From contig NZ_JHXK01000005.1 of the NCBI RefSeq assembly GCF_000621745.1, forward strand, positions 356,517-420,516: a DNA stretch of 64,000 nucleotides, given 5' to 3'. Within the stretch, counting starts at the first letter, position 1. Every line of letters starts with the position of its first letter. The DNA comes from Clostridium beijerinckii HUN142 (lineage in GTDB: Bacteria; Bacillota; Clostridia; Clostridiales; Clostridiaceae). Below are positions 48,458 through 56,971 of the stretch, piece after piece. The position numbers and the translations under genes are program-made. Under the pieces are notes generated by a model. It made no database searches. It saw only the letters and a list, made by a program, of their open reading frames with translations, and was not told the DNA's origin.

Positions 48458-49690
48458 CTACTTAAGAACTCTTCTTGCAGCATAAAAGCTATAAACTGGC
48501 GCAACTTTAACCACATCACCAGTTTGAGGTGCATTAATCATTTGGCCGTTACCAACATATATTCCTACATGGCCCGGGTGAGTAAATACTAAATCTCCAG
48601 GTTGAAGCTGGTCTTGGCTGACTGGTTGTCCAACTCCAATTTGTGAATATGTTGTTCTTGTTATATCTACTCCTGCAGCATGTTCATAGACATATTGAGT
48701 AAACCCTGAACAATCAAAGCTTGAATCACCTGTTGCACCCCACACGTAAGGTTTTCCTAATTGTGCATATGCCTCATTTAGAATTGATTGAGCATTTCCC
48801 GCTGATGGTGCAGATACTCTTGCGCCTCTACTTGGGGTTGCTACTTTCACTTCAGCTGCTTTTTTATCTGATACCATTGTTTTAGCCTTTTCAATTTTAT
48901 CATTTATTTCTGAAGCAACAATCTCACTCTTAATTTGACTATCTCTAATATTTCTTAATTGATTAATTGCTGCTTGAAGATCAGCAGCTGAACTATTAGA
49001 GTTGCCTATAACATCAAACTGAGATTTTACAAGTTCTCTTTCTAACTGTGATAAATATTGTGAATCAAATTTACTTTTCTCATCCTTAGCTTGACTTGCT
49101 AAAGTTTCTGCTTCTTTTTTCTTTCCATCTAGTTCACTTAAGCTAACTTGTATTTCTTTATTAAGTGTATCTATTTGATCTTTTTTATCTTCTAAGGATT
49201 TTATTTTATTATTTAATTCTTCCTTTTTACTAGTAACATCTTCTATAGCGGATTTATCTTTTCCTACAATCTTACTAACTGCCTCTGCTCTAGAAAAGAA
49301 ATCACTTGTTGATTCTGATTCAAGTATAAAATTCAAATAACCGAATTCTAAATCACCTGACATGTACATAGCTTTAACCCTTTGTCCTAAAGCTAAATCT
49401 AATGTATTAATCTCTTTCTTATATTGTTCAATGTCTTTTGTACTATTATCAATAACCTTATTGATGTTTGTTATTTCTTTTTTATTTTTATCTACTGTTA
49501 ATTGTAGCGGCTCTATCTGCATATTTAAATCATCAATTTTATTCTGAATATCTGTTATCTTACTTTCAATTTCTGCATATTTCTGTCTCGAATCACTCAA
49601 CTGTTGATTATCTGGCGTCGCAAACGCTGGTATTGAACTACCTACAACGATTACGGTTGCTAACATAATAGCTAGAATTCTACTCCTCAT
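48458..49690 (-). CDS. Secreted NlpC/P60 peptidoglycan endopeptidase with coiled coil (CwlO-like)
   Basis: A signal peptide (MRSRILAIMLATVIVVG..., likely cut after AFA at residue 25) leads into a long coiled coil (about 26-270). A linker and an NlpC/P60 domain (about 300-410) follow. The catalytic cysteine is C327 in SSFDCSGFTQYVY and the histidine is H374 in HPGHVGIY; the third polar residue is N386 (INAP) instead of the more usual histidine. The layout is that of Bacillus CwlO, a D,L-endopeptidase switched on by FtsEX. The nearest good ribosome site (AAGGAGG) is about 20 bases from the ATG, unusually far, with a small GGTTT/AAACC hairpin between. Confidence 0.9.
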   Translation of the reverse strand: MRSRILAIMLATVIVVGSSIPAFATPDNQQLSDSRQKYAEIESKITDIQNKIDDLNMQIEPLQLTVDKNKKEITNINKVIDNSTKDIEQYKKEINTLDLALGQRVKAMYMSGDLEFGYLNFILESESTSDFFSRAEAVSKIVGKDKSAIEDVTSKKEELNNKIKSLEDKKDQIDTLNKEIQVSLSELDGKKKEAETLASQAKDEKSKFDSQYLSQLERELVKSQFDVIGNSNSSAADLQAAINQLRNIRDSQIKSEIVASEINDKIEKAKTMVSDKKAAEVKVATPSRGARVSAPSAGNAQSILNEAYAQLGKPYVWGATGDSSFDCSGFTQYVYEHAAGVDITRTTYSQIGVGQPVSQDQLQPGDLVFTHPGHVGIYVGNGQMINAPQTGDVVKVAPVYSFYAARRVLK

Positions 49691-49993
49691 TAAATATCGG
49701 TTTTAAACCTTCCCTCCTTCATTGTTCTATATTACTACCTAATTATAACACCTTGGATAAGAATGAACAATTCTTATATATAGCGAGAATTTAGTTTATC
49801 CTACTATTATCTAAATATCGTCCGTATTCCCCACTTTTTCTAGCTTATTCTTTATAGTTCTTATTATAGCTTATGTATAAAATTTTTCATCAATAAACTT
49901 AACTTAACAATTCTAGCTTCCATAATTGTAAAATTATTTACCCAAATACCTCTAACTTACTTTTTTCTATAACTATTACATGTCCTAAAGTCC
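49691..49993. other. Intergenic region upstream of the tRNA-Pro promoter
   Basis: About 300 bases holding the promoter and leader of the NlpC/P60 gene. I cannot fix its -35/-10 boxes and see no gene. Confidence 0.45.
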
Positions 49994-50022
49994 TTGACAT
50001 AAGATTTACTTAAATATATAAT
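49994..50022 (+). promoter_or_regulatory. Consensus sigma-A promoter of tRNA-Pro
   Basis: Exact TTGACA, 17-base spacer, exact TATAAT, ending 11 bases before the tRNA. Confidence 0.93.
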
Positions 50023-50033
50023 TAATATGTAAA

Positions 50034-50109
50034 CGGGGTGTGGCGCAGATGGGAGCGCGCGTGGTTTGGGACCATGAGGTCGCAGGTTCAATCCCTGTCA
50101 CCCCGACCA
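50034..50109 (+). tRNA. tRNA-Pro (anticodon TGG)
   Basis: Full cloverleaf of 76 bases. The acceptor stem CGGGGTG pairs with CACCCCG, the anticodon loop is TTTGGGA with TGG, the T loop is GTTCAATC, and CCA is encoded. It stands alone with its own consensus promoter and terminator. Confidence 0.97.
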
Positions 50110-50131
50110 AATATGTTATTAGACTATTATG

Positions 50132-50160
50132 ACTTAAGGATTAATCCTTAAGTTTTTTTA
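50132..50160 (+). terminator. Rho-independent terminator of tRNA-Pro
   Basis: The CTTAAGGATT-AATCCTTAAG palindrome is followed by seven T residues. Confidence 0.9.
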
Positions 50161-50261
50161 TTCTTTAGGAAATTTACATTCCAATAAAATCTATAGATAA
50201 CTTAAAAAGGTTGATTGACTAGTTTTTGTATTTTAATAAAGAATAAAAAAGAAATCTTACG

Positions 50262-50318
50262 TTCGAAAAGGCAGATGCGTGAAAAAATCTTCGGCTCCAC
50301 AGTCGCCTGCGATTTTGT
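50262..50318 (+). repeat. Structured dispersed element, copy 2
   Basis: It matches copy 1 (2932-2989, opposite strand) with about six substitutions and one missing base. Shared words are TTCGAAAA, GCAGATGCGTG, CGGCTCCA and AGTCGC. The outer stem of copy 1 is not kept; TTACG pairs with CGTGA around the loop instead, and TCGC-CT-GCGA forms a small hairpin. It lies between the tRNA-Pro terminator and the HAD gene, GC-rich in an AT-rich gap. Confidence 0.6.
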
Positions 50319-50452
50319 TCTTTAATAATGCTTGCTCGATACTTTAGTTCTATTATTTATATCAGCATCAGTATACGTCTATAGAAAATTAAATTGGATA
50401 TTGATCTATACTTATTCGGTTATATAAAATAACATATCCTTGGAGGTGTAAC

Positions 50453-51097
50453 ATGCTAACTAATATAAAAGGTGTAATTTTCGATTTAGATGGAACTCTG
50501 GTAGATTCTATGTGGGTATGGTCTCAGATTGACGTCGATTATCTTAGAAGAAAAGGACATACTCTGCCTGATGATTTAAGAAATGACATTGAACATTTAA
50601 GCTTTTATCAGACAGCAGTTTATTTTAAAAATAGATTTAAAATTGAAGATTCAGTAGATGAAATACTTAATGATTGGCATAATGCAGCATTTCATCATTA
50701 CGCTAATAATGTAAAACTTAAATTAGGTGCAAAGGATTTTTTAAAATACTTAAAAGATAATGAAATTAAAATCGCCTTGGCTACTAGTAACTCAATCCCA
50801 TTACTTGAAGTTTGCTTAAAAAACAATGGAGTTTATGACTATTTTGATTCGATTACTATTACCGATGAAGTTGCTAAAGGAAAAGATTGTCCTGACATAT
50901 ATTTATTAGCAGCTAAAAAGTTAAATATTAACCCAGAAAACTGTTTAGTATTTGAGGATATATTCCCTGCTATGCAAAGTGCAAAAAAAGCGAATATGAA
51001 AGTAGTCGGAATAAAAGATGATTCATGTTTAGAACCTACATCTAATATCCTTAAGTATTGTGATAAGTATATTAATTCCTTTACTGAGCTCTTATAG
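50453..51097 (+). CDS. HAD-superfamily phosphatase (beta-phosphoglucomutase/Gph-like)
   Basis: The HAD nucleophile motif is IFDLDGTLVDS (D11 and acid/base D13). Motif II is LATSNS, and motifs III/IV are KGKDCPDIYLLAA and VFEDIFPAMQSAKKANMKVVGI. A helical cap domain lies at about 16-90, as in phosphoglycolate phosphatase and beta-phosphoglucomutase. The substrate cannot be named. Length 214 is normal. The start follows TGGAGGTG. It is probably a single-gene unit. Confidence 0.9.
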   Translation: MLTNIKGVIFDLDGTLVDSMWVWSQIDVDYLRRKGHTLPDDLRNDIEHLSFYQTAVYFKNRFKIEDSVDEILNDWHNAAFHHYANNVKLKLGAKDFLKYLKDNEIKIALATSNSIPLLEVCLKNNGVYDYFDSITITDEVAKGKDCPDIYLLAAKKLNINPENCLVFEDIFPAMQSAKKANMKVVGIKDDSCLEPTSNILKYCDKYINSFTELL

Positions 51098-51394
51098 AAA
51101 GAGAGTACTATACTATAGATATTGGTTTTATGGGCTCACATGCGAACAGTTGGCCTGCCAAAAACAATTCATTATTCTCCAATATGAATCTAAGACATGC
51201 TTTTTTTGTACACTACTAATGTGTAGATATATAATATAGAATTTACCAAATATATTTTTAGAATATCAAATCCATATTTCACATTGTATTATATATTAAA
51301 GTAATAAGTACATATTAATTTCAAACTCAATAAATAAAGGTAATACTTAACGTATTACCTTTATTTATAAATCCAAATACTCAACTAAACACTT
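51098..51394. other. Intergenic region with a GC-rich patch
   Basis: The stretch 51131-51168 (with GGGCTCACATGCG, CAGTTGGCCTGCCAA) is far richer in G and C than its surroundings and can form a small TTGG/CCAA hairpin. I find no open frame or known RNA. The rest is AT-rich and ends in the parvulin gene terminator. Confidence 0.4.
51332..51367. terminator. Bidirectional terminator after the parvulin gene
   Basis: AAATAAAGGTAATAC pairs with GTATTACCTTTATTT around TTAAC. A and T runs lie within the arms. Confidence 0.8.
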
Positions 51395-52141
51395 CTATTT
51401 TCTTTCAACTCCGTATTTAGCTTCTAATTCCTTTAATATTTGATCATATTTTTTATGTTGATTTTCTTTCATTAAATTATCTAAAACGCTATCTTTAACT
51501 TCCTCAAAACTTTTGATTGAAGCTTCATTTTTTGCATCTACTAACACTAAATGATATCCAAATTGAGTTTTAACTGGTTCAGTAACCTTTCCTATTTCTG
51601 ATGTAAAAGCAGCTTCTTCAAATTCTGGAACCATCATACCTTTTGAGAATTCACCTAAATTTCCACCTTGTTGATTTGATGGGCATGTTGAATATTTCAT
51701 TGCAGCATCTCCGAATGAAATTTTACCGCTTAAAATTTCTTCTCTTGCTTTATTTGCTTCCTCTTCAGTTTCTACTAGAATGTGTCTAGCTGAAACTGTT
51801 GCAGGCTGACCAAAAGCTTCCTTATTATCCTCATAGTATTTCTTTACTTCTTCATCTGTTATTGTTACATCACTCAATACTTTATTTATTGCCATTGAAG
51901 TTATAACTTCTTTTGATATATTTTCCATAGCGTCTTTATATTCTTGAGTTTTATCTAATTGTATTTCTTTCCCAAACTTATTCATTAATTCAAACGAAAT
52001 CAACTGTTCTACCAATTGTTTCTTCTTTTCTTCGCTTTGTAAAGCTCCTCTTTGCTCTTGTGGATATCTACTAATTATTGCATTTAAATCTTTTTCTGTT
52101 ATCTCATATCCTGCTGCAACAGCTAACACTTTATTTTCCAT
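51395..52141 (-). CDS. Parvulin-type peptidyl-prolyl isomerase, cytoplasmic
   Basis: A SurA/PrsA-like protein of 248 residues. An N-terminal helical chaperone part (YEITEKDLNAIISRYPQE) is followed by a rotamase domain at about 115-210 (VSARHILVETEEEANKAREE, YSTCPSNQQGGNLGEFSKGM, PVKTQFGYHLVLV). It has no signal peptide or lipobox, unlike PrsA, so it should stay in the cytoplasm and help protein folding there. The start follows AAAGGAG. Single-gene unit with a clear terminator. Confidence 0.93.
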   Translation of the reverse strand: MENKVLAVAAGYEITEKDLNAIISRYPQEQRGALQSEEKKKQLVEQLISFELMNKFGKEIQLDKTQEYKDAMENISKEVITSMAINKVLSDVTITDEEVKKYYEDNKEAFGQPATVSARHILVETEEEANKAREEILSGKISFGDAAMKYSTCPSNQQGGNLGEFSKGMMVPEFEEAAFTSEIGKVTEPVKTQFGYHLVLVDAKNEASIKSFEEVKDSVLDNLMKENQHKKYDQILKELEAKYGVERK

Positions 52142-52321
52142 GTGAATTCTCCTTTATGATCATTTTATATTATTTTTAACAGTTTGTTGTATACATCTCA
52201 TTTTAACAGTATCTACTACTTCTAACAATAATATAACTAAATAAATTTTAGATTTTTAATCAAAAATAGATACTATACATAAAGTCATAATAAAATGTTA
52301 TACTAAATTAGGGGTGATTTA

Positions 52322-52999
52322 ATGTCCGATATACTAAAAAATGATTGGAAAAATTATTTGGAGTCAGAACTCCAAAAAGACTACTATATTAATCTAAGGA
52401 AATTTTTGATAAATGAATATAATTCTAAGACCATTTATCCTAATATGTATGATCTCTTTAATGCCTTACATTTTACACCTTATAATAAAGTTAAAGTCGT
52501 TATATTGGGCCAAGATCCTTATCATGGACCTGGGCAAGCGCATGGATTGAGTTTTTCTGTTAATCCAGGCGTAAAAACTCCACCATCTTTAATTAATATC
52601 TATAAGGAACTGCATACTGATTTAGGATGCTATATTCCAAACAATGGCTATTTAAGAAAGTGGGCTGATCAAGGAGTATTATTGCTAAATACGGTACTTA
52701 CAGTTAGAGCTGGAGAAGCTAATTCTCACAAAAATAAGGGATGGGAAGAATTCACAAATGAGGTTATCAAGGTATTGAATAAAAAAGAAACACCTATAGT
52801 ATTTATACTTTGGGGTAATAATGCTATTTCAAAAGCTGATTTTATTACTAATCCTAATCACCTTATTATAAAATCGGTTCATCCTAGTCCATTATCTGCA
52901 TCAAGAGGATTCTTTGACAGCAAACCTTTTTCAAAAACAAATAATTTTTTAGTTTCTACAAATCAGGCACCAATTGATTGGCAAATTGAAAATATATAA
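52322..52999 (+). CDS. ung: Uracil-DNA glycosylase, family 1
   Basis: It removes uracil from DNA in base-excision repair. The water-activating motif is [19 protein letters not shown] with D65, and the DNA-intercalation motif is [12 protein letters not shown] with its histidine. [20 protein letters not shown] is also typical. Length 225 is normal. The start follows AGGGGTGA. It is followed by the DUF3785-like gene, which has its own promoter. Confidence 0.97.
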   Translation: MSDILKNDWKNYLESELQKDYYINLRKFLINEYNSKTIYPNMYDLFNALHFTPYNKVKVVILGQDPYHGPGQAHGLSFSVNPGVKTPPSLINIYKELHTDLGCYIPNNGYLRKWADQGVLLLNTVLTVRAGEANSHKNKGWEEFTNEVIKVLNKKETPIVFILWGNNAISKADFITNPNHLIIKSVHPSPLSASRGFFDSKPFSKTNNFLVSTNQAPIDWQIENI

Positions 53000-53080
53000 T
53001 TATTTAATTTATTTTTACATATATTGTTTACCTGAAAATTAAATGTTTGAATATAGTTTTGCTAAACTTTACACATATAC

Positions 53081-53104
53081 TAGTGTATAATTTATTATAC
53101 ACTA
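53081..53104 (+). promoter_or_regulatory. 11-bp inverted repeat over the -10 box of the next gene
   Basis: TAGTGTATAAT and ATTATACACTA are perfect inverted arms with two bases between. The left arm contains TATAAT (53086-53091), a perfect -10 box; the -35 region (TAAACT or similar) is weak. The placement suggests a repressor or activator site controlling the DUF3785-like gene 20 bases downstream. Confidence 0.6.
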
Positions 53105-53123
53105 ATTCTGAGGAGGTTATTTT

Positions 53124-53534
53124 GTGGATTATAAATTTGTTTATGAAGATAAGGAATACACACTAACAGAAAATAATTGCGAAGGGATATTTTTCGAAGG
53201 TGAAAATGAGATTACAGGTCTTTCTTTAGATATAATACTAAATGCTCTAAATGAAGGAGAGGAAGTAAGTTTTTCAACAGAATATTATGGTGATAAATGT
53301 ATATGTAATACTCAAGAACAAATAAATAAGTCTTATCGCTATTTAGAGCACCACTTTTACATATATACAAAAAATAATGAATATGTAATAAATACTATCT
53401 GTAATGATTATAAGAACACATCTTTTAATAAACTTTTTGGTTTAGGAAAAATTGATGATAGCTATATAGTTAGTGTGACCGTATGTCCTAACTGTGGCAT
53501 ATACTCGATCTATATCGATCAGTGCACCGTTTAA
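53124..53534 (+). CDS. Small conserved clostridial protein, probably DUF3785
   Basis: A 136-residue acidic protein starting with GTG seven bases after GAGGAGG. It has an N-terminal strand-rich part (DYKFVYEDKEYTLTENNCEG), a middle EEVSFSTEYYGDKCICNTQE, and a C-terminal CPNCGIYSIYIDQC with cysteines that could bind metal. I believe it is DUF3785, from memory. No function is known. The inverted repeat over its -10 box says it is regulated. Confidence 0.65.
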   Translation: MDYKFVYEDKEYTLTENNCEGIFFEGENEITGLSLDIILNALNEGEEVSFSTEYYGDKCICNTQEQINKSYRYLEHHFYIYTKNNEYVINTICNDYKNTSFNKLFGLGKIDDSYIVSVTVCPNCGIYSIYIDQCTV

Positions 53535-53570
53535 TAAATTCCTATATAACTTTTTTATAAATAGTTAATA

Positions 53571-53618
53571 TTAAAAAGGATAACATTTAGAAATGTCATT
53601 TAAATGTTGTCTTTTTAT
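53571..53618 (+). terminator. Terminator of the DUF3785-like gene
   Basis: AAAAAGGA-AACATTT pairs with AAATGTT-TCTTTTT with a small internal loop; T residues end it. Confidence 0.65.
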
Positions 53619-53750
53619 ATTATTATTTTTTAAAAAATAATGTGTCTAGGCCGCACTCTTTCTTAACAGCATTTTTACACACTGACTTCCACTTAATTAT
53701 TGACATAAGCAGCTTTCAAAATCCAAAAATTTCATACTTTTCTATAAAGT

Positions 53751-53780
53751 AAAAAAGCACTAACTTACGTTAGTGCTTTT
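53751..53780 (-). terminator. Terminator of the 5S-tRNA-Phe unit
   Basis: On the minus strand AAAAGCACTAAC-GTAA-GTTAGTGCTTTT plus further T residues begins two bases after the tRNA CCA end. Confidence 0.95.
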
Positions 53781-53781
53781 A

Positions 53782-53857
<76 letters not shown>

Positions 53858-53863
53858 ATCTTA

Positions 53864-53979
53864 CCTGGCAACGTCTTATTCTTCCACACAGTCTCCCATG
53901 CAGTACCATCAGCGCTGTAGACCTTAACTTTCCTGTTCGGAATGGGAAGGAGTGTTACCTCTACGCCGTCATCACCAGA
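53864..53979 (-). rRNA. rrf: 5S ribosomal RNA
   Basis: About 116 bases from TCTGGTGATGACGGCGTAGA to GTTGCCAGG, with the conserved CCCATTCCGAACAGG and CATGGGAGACTGTG words. Ends are set by helix I pairing and could be off by a base or two. No 16S or 23S gene is near: the next gene upstream is a divergent sirtuin. Confidence 0.95.
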
Positions 53980-53989
53980 TACAAGTAGT

Positions 53990-54018
53990 ATTATATCGAG
54001 TTATTCATATTATGTCAA
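53990..54018 (-). promoter_or_regulatory. Consensus sigma-A promoter of the orphan 5S-tRNA-Phe unit
   Basis: On the minus strand exact TTGACA, 17-base spacer, exact TATAAT. The start point would fall a few bases before the 5S gene. Confidence 0.93.
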
Positions 54019-54350
54019 CATATTTTTTTATTATATATATTCTAAAATGTTTAATTTAGCAAAGTTTATCTTAAAATATAAGATATTCACCCCAATAACT
54101 TTACAAAGAACAAATTTTATTATTTCGGAATTATATACAAAATGATCTTTTAGTATTAGTCATAATTTTAATACTATAATTCAATTGTAACAGCTTCTAT
54201 ATTCTTTAATCTCATACTTTACCAATAAAAAGTACCACATAGAAAATTGGTAATACTTATTTTATTTTTTCAATTAATTGTGCAATAATTAAATAGATAT
54301 AGTAACATATTTTTTATTATTAAAATAAATTCTAATTCGGAGGTTTTTCT
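54019..54350. other. Intergenic region between the 5S promoter and the sirtuin gene
   Basis: About 330 AT-rich bases. It must hold the sirtuin promoter, but no clear -35/-10 pair can be chosen. No gene and no rRNA remnant is recognisable. Confidence 0.45.
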
Positions 54351-55082
54351 ATGAGCATTGAAAAGTTATCAGAAATATTAAAGAATAGTAATAATATAGT
54401 TTTCTTTGGTGGAGCTGGTATTAGTACTGAATCCAATATACCAGACTTTAGAAGTTCAAATGGTCTGTTTAGCAAGAAATTAAACGCTACCTTAACTCCT
54501 GAGCAGTTAGTATCACATACTTTTTATACTAAATATCCTGAAGAATTTTTTAAATTTTACAAAGCAAAGCTTATATATCCAGAAGCTAAACCAAACGCCG
54601 GACACTTAGCATTAGCTAAACTTGAAGAAATGGGAAAATTAAAAGCTGTCGTAACACAAAATATAGATGGTCTTCATCAAATGGCTGGAAGTAAAAATGT
54701 ATTTGAACTTCATGGATCTATCCATCGAAATTATTGTGTTAAATGTCACGAATCCTATGATGTGAATTTCATACTACAATCTGAGGGAGTTCCTGTTTGC
54801 ACTAAATGTGGTGGAACTGTCAAGCCTGACGTGGTGCTTTATGAAGAAGGCTTGGATGATAAAATAATTAGAGATTCCATAAATGCAATTTCTAACGCAG
54901 ATACTCTTATTATCGGTGGAACTTCGCTTGTTGTTTATCCTGCTGCTGGGCTTATAGATTATTTTAGAGGAAAGAATCTTGTATTAATAAATAAAAGCTC
55001 TACCTCTGCTGATTCCAAAGCTAATTTGGTCATTAACGACTCCTTTGGTAAAACATTAAGTAAAGCTATAAAAGAATTATAA
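54351..55082 (+). CDS. NAD-dependent protein deacylase, sirtuin (CobB-like)
   Basis: It removes acyl groups from lysines using NAD. Motifs are FFGGAGISTESNIPDFRSSNG, VVTQNIDGLH, and the catalytic histidine in FELHGSIHRNYC. Zinc cysteines are CVKCH and CTKCGG, then KPDVVLYEE, and GGTSLVVYP closes the NAD site. Length 243 is normal for the bacterial class. Start after GGAGG. Single-gene unit with its own terminator. Confidence 0.96.
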   Translation: MSIEKLSEILKNSNNIVFFGGAGISTESNIPDFRSSNGLFSKKLNATLTPEQLVSHTFYTKYPEEFFKFYKAKLIYPEAKPNAGHLALAKLEEMGKLKAVVTQNIDGLHQMAGSKNVFELHGSIHRNYCVKCHESYDVNFILQSEGVPVCTKCGGTVKPDVVLYEEGLDDKIIRDSINAISNADTLIIGGTSLVVYPAAGLIDYFRGKNLVLINKSSTSADSKANLVINDSFGKTLSKAIKEL

Positions 55083-55198
55083 AATTTTAATCTAAATTAT
55101 GTATAAATAAATTTAATTTGGCAATAAATAATAATGAAGTATTTAACTTCAATATTTAATCGCCTCTCCCCCATTTTTATTTATATACAATTTGTAAA

Positions 55199-55245
55199 GC
55201 CATAATATATTACTTTATTTGAAATATATTATGGCCTTTTTATTT
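55199..55245 (+). terminator. Terminator of the sirtuin gene
   Basis: GCCATAATATATT pairs with AATATATTATGGC, followed by CTTTTTATTTT. It also faces the end of cinA and may serve both. Confidence 0.88.
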
Positions 55246-55253
55246 TGCATATC

Positions 55254-56486
55254 TTATTTAATAAGAATTCTCCTTAACATATCTAATCCTTTAATTGTGG
55301 CCTGGAGCCTTACTTTATTTCTATCTCCCTTAAACAAACATCTTTGCACCGTTACTTTTCCCTGAACATATACACCTATAAAGACCAATCCAACAGGTTT
55401 TTCTAAGGTACCGCCTTCTGGTCCTGCAATTCCTGTTGTTACAATGCTGACATCAGTTTTAGATGTCTTTGCAATACCAATTGCCATTTCTCTTGCTGTT
55501 TCCTCACTTACAGCTCCATATTTGTTTAAAGTATCATTATTAACCCCTAGCCTATTATGTTTAGCCTCATTAGAATATGTTACAGCTCCCTCTAAAAAGA
55601 CTTCTGATATACCTGGATAATTAATAAGAGAACTTGCTATCATGCCACCAGTGCATGATTCTGCTGTAGATATTGTTAGTTTCTTCTCAATCAAAAGCTT
55701 AGCTACGACTTCTTCTATGCTGGCATCCTCAGTTGCATAAACATTATCCCCAAGTCTATTTTTAATCTCAACTTCAATTGGTTCTATCAATTTTAGCGCT
55801 TCATCTTTAGTTTCAGCCTTTGCTGTTATACGGAGCATTACTCCTACATCTTTTGCATAAGGTGCAATTGTTGGATTTGTTTGAGTATCTATTAAGTCCT
55901 TAATCTCTTCTGCAACAGCACTCTCCCCTATTCCAAGTATATTAATCACTCTTGAAACCAATATTGAATCTGATTTCTCTTGAAGATATGGCTTAATCGA
56001 TTCTTCAAACATTGGCTTCATTTCCTTTGGTGGCCCAGGCAAAATGATCATTATCTTATTATCTTCTTCTATTATAACTCCTGGCGCCGTCCCATTATCG
56101 TTATTTATAATAATAGCTCCCTCTGGAATTAATCCTTGTTTCAAATTATTTTCAGTCATTGTTCTTTCTCTAAACTTAAAATAATTTCTTATTTTTTCAA
56201 TTGAATCACTATCCTGAATCAATTTTTTATTAAAATATTTAGCTGCAACTTCTTTTCTAATATCATCATCTGTCGGACCAAGGCCTCCTGTAGTTATTAT
56301 AATATCGCTCCTGCTATACGCCTCGTCAAAGGCATGCATAACTCTCCTTTCATTATCCCCCACAACTTGTTGATAATACATATCTATTCCAAGGGCTGCT
56401 AGCTCTTGAGCCAAATACTGAGCATTGGAATTAATTATATCTCCTAATAAAATTTCTGTTCCTATGGCTATAATTTCTGCCTTCAT
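55254..56486 (-). CDS. cinA: CinA: ADP-ribose/NMN-processing competence-damage protein
   Basis: The N-terminal MoCF/COG1058 domain (EIIAIGTEILLGDIINSNAQ, IITTGGLGPTDDDIRKE, ILPGPPKEMKPMFE) spans about 1-170. The C-terminal PncC-type amidase (STAESCTGGMIASSLINYPG, VTTGIAGPEGGT) spans about 250-410. The C domain deamidates NMN to NaMN in NAD recycling; a link to competence exists in Bacillus and streptococci, where recA follows. Here recA is not adjacent. Two ATGs are side by side; the second is better spaced from AAGG. Confidence 0.94.
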   Translation of the reverse strand: MKAEIIAIGTEILLGDIINSNAQYLAQELAALGIDMYYQQVVGDNERRVMHAFDEAYSRSDIIITTGGLGPTDDDIRKEVAAKYFNKKLIQDSDSIEKIRNYFKFRERTMTENNLKQGLIPEGAIIINNDNGTAPGVIIEEDNKIMIILPGPPKEMKPMFEESIKPYLQEKSDSILVSRVINILGIGESAVAEEIKDLIDTQTNPTIAPYAKDVGVMLRITAKAETKDEALKLIEPIEVEIKNRLGDNVYATEDASIEEVVAKLLIEKKLTISTAESCTGGMIASSLINYPGISEVFLEGAVTYSNEAKHNRLGVNNDTLNKYGAVSEETAREMAIGIAKTSKTDVSIVTTGIAGPEGGTLEKPVGLVFIGVYVQGKVTVQRCLFKGDRNKVRLQATIKGLDMLRRILIK

Positions 56487-56971
56487 CATATTACCTTCTT
56501 TTTATTAATTTATATATTTATAATGATTTTCTTAATTAGAAATTATACTACTAAATTGTTATTTATCACAATAATATCTTTTTATATCATAATTAAAGAT
56601 TAAAACCTATCCAACAATTTATTGAATAGGTTTTATATAAAAATATATTCTTTTATAATATGCTATCTCTAAATATACATAGAGATAGCTTATATAAAAA
56701 ATTTTTTCATCTCAATTTAATATAGGTAAATACTTTAAATAATAAAAACAAAAGTCTCCTTAATAAATAATTAACCTATAATAAACTCAGTAATATGTAT
56801 GAGAAGAAAAAATTCATTGCAAAGAGAGCTTTCTGTTCTAATTTATGTGAAATTTCTCATATTTATTCACATCTATCTATATAATTCTATTATAAAAGCA
56901 TATTCCAATATTTTAAAGTTCTGGTATTAAGCTTAAAATATATACCCACTTTAATTATTTCCTTATTGATA
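56487..56971. other. Intergenic region with two hairpins
   Basis: Two hairpins, AAAACCTAT..ATAGGTTTT (56602-56634) and GCTATCTCT..AGAGATAGC (56662-56689), lie between the glucokinase stop and cinA. They are 280-370 bases past the glucokinase stop, so a small RNA could end there. A TTCTCAT/ATGAGAA inverted pair frames about 60 bases near 56800-56860. No open frame is seen. Confidence 0.4.
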
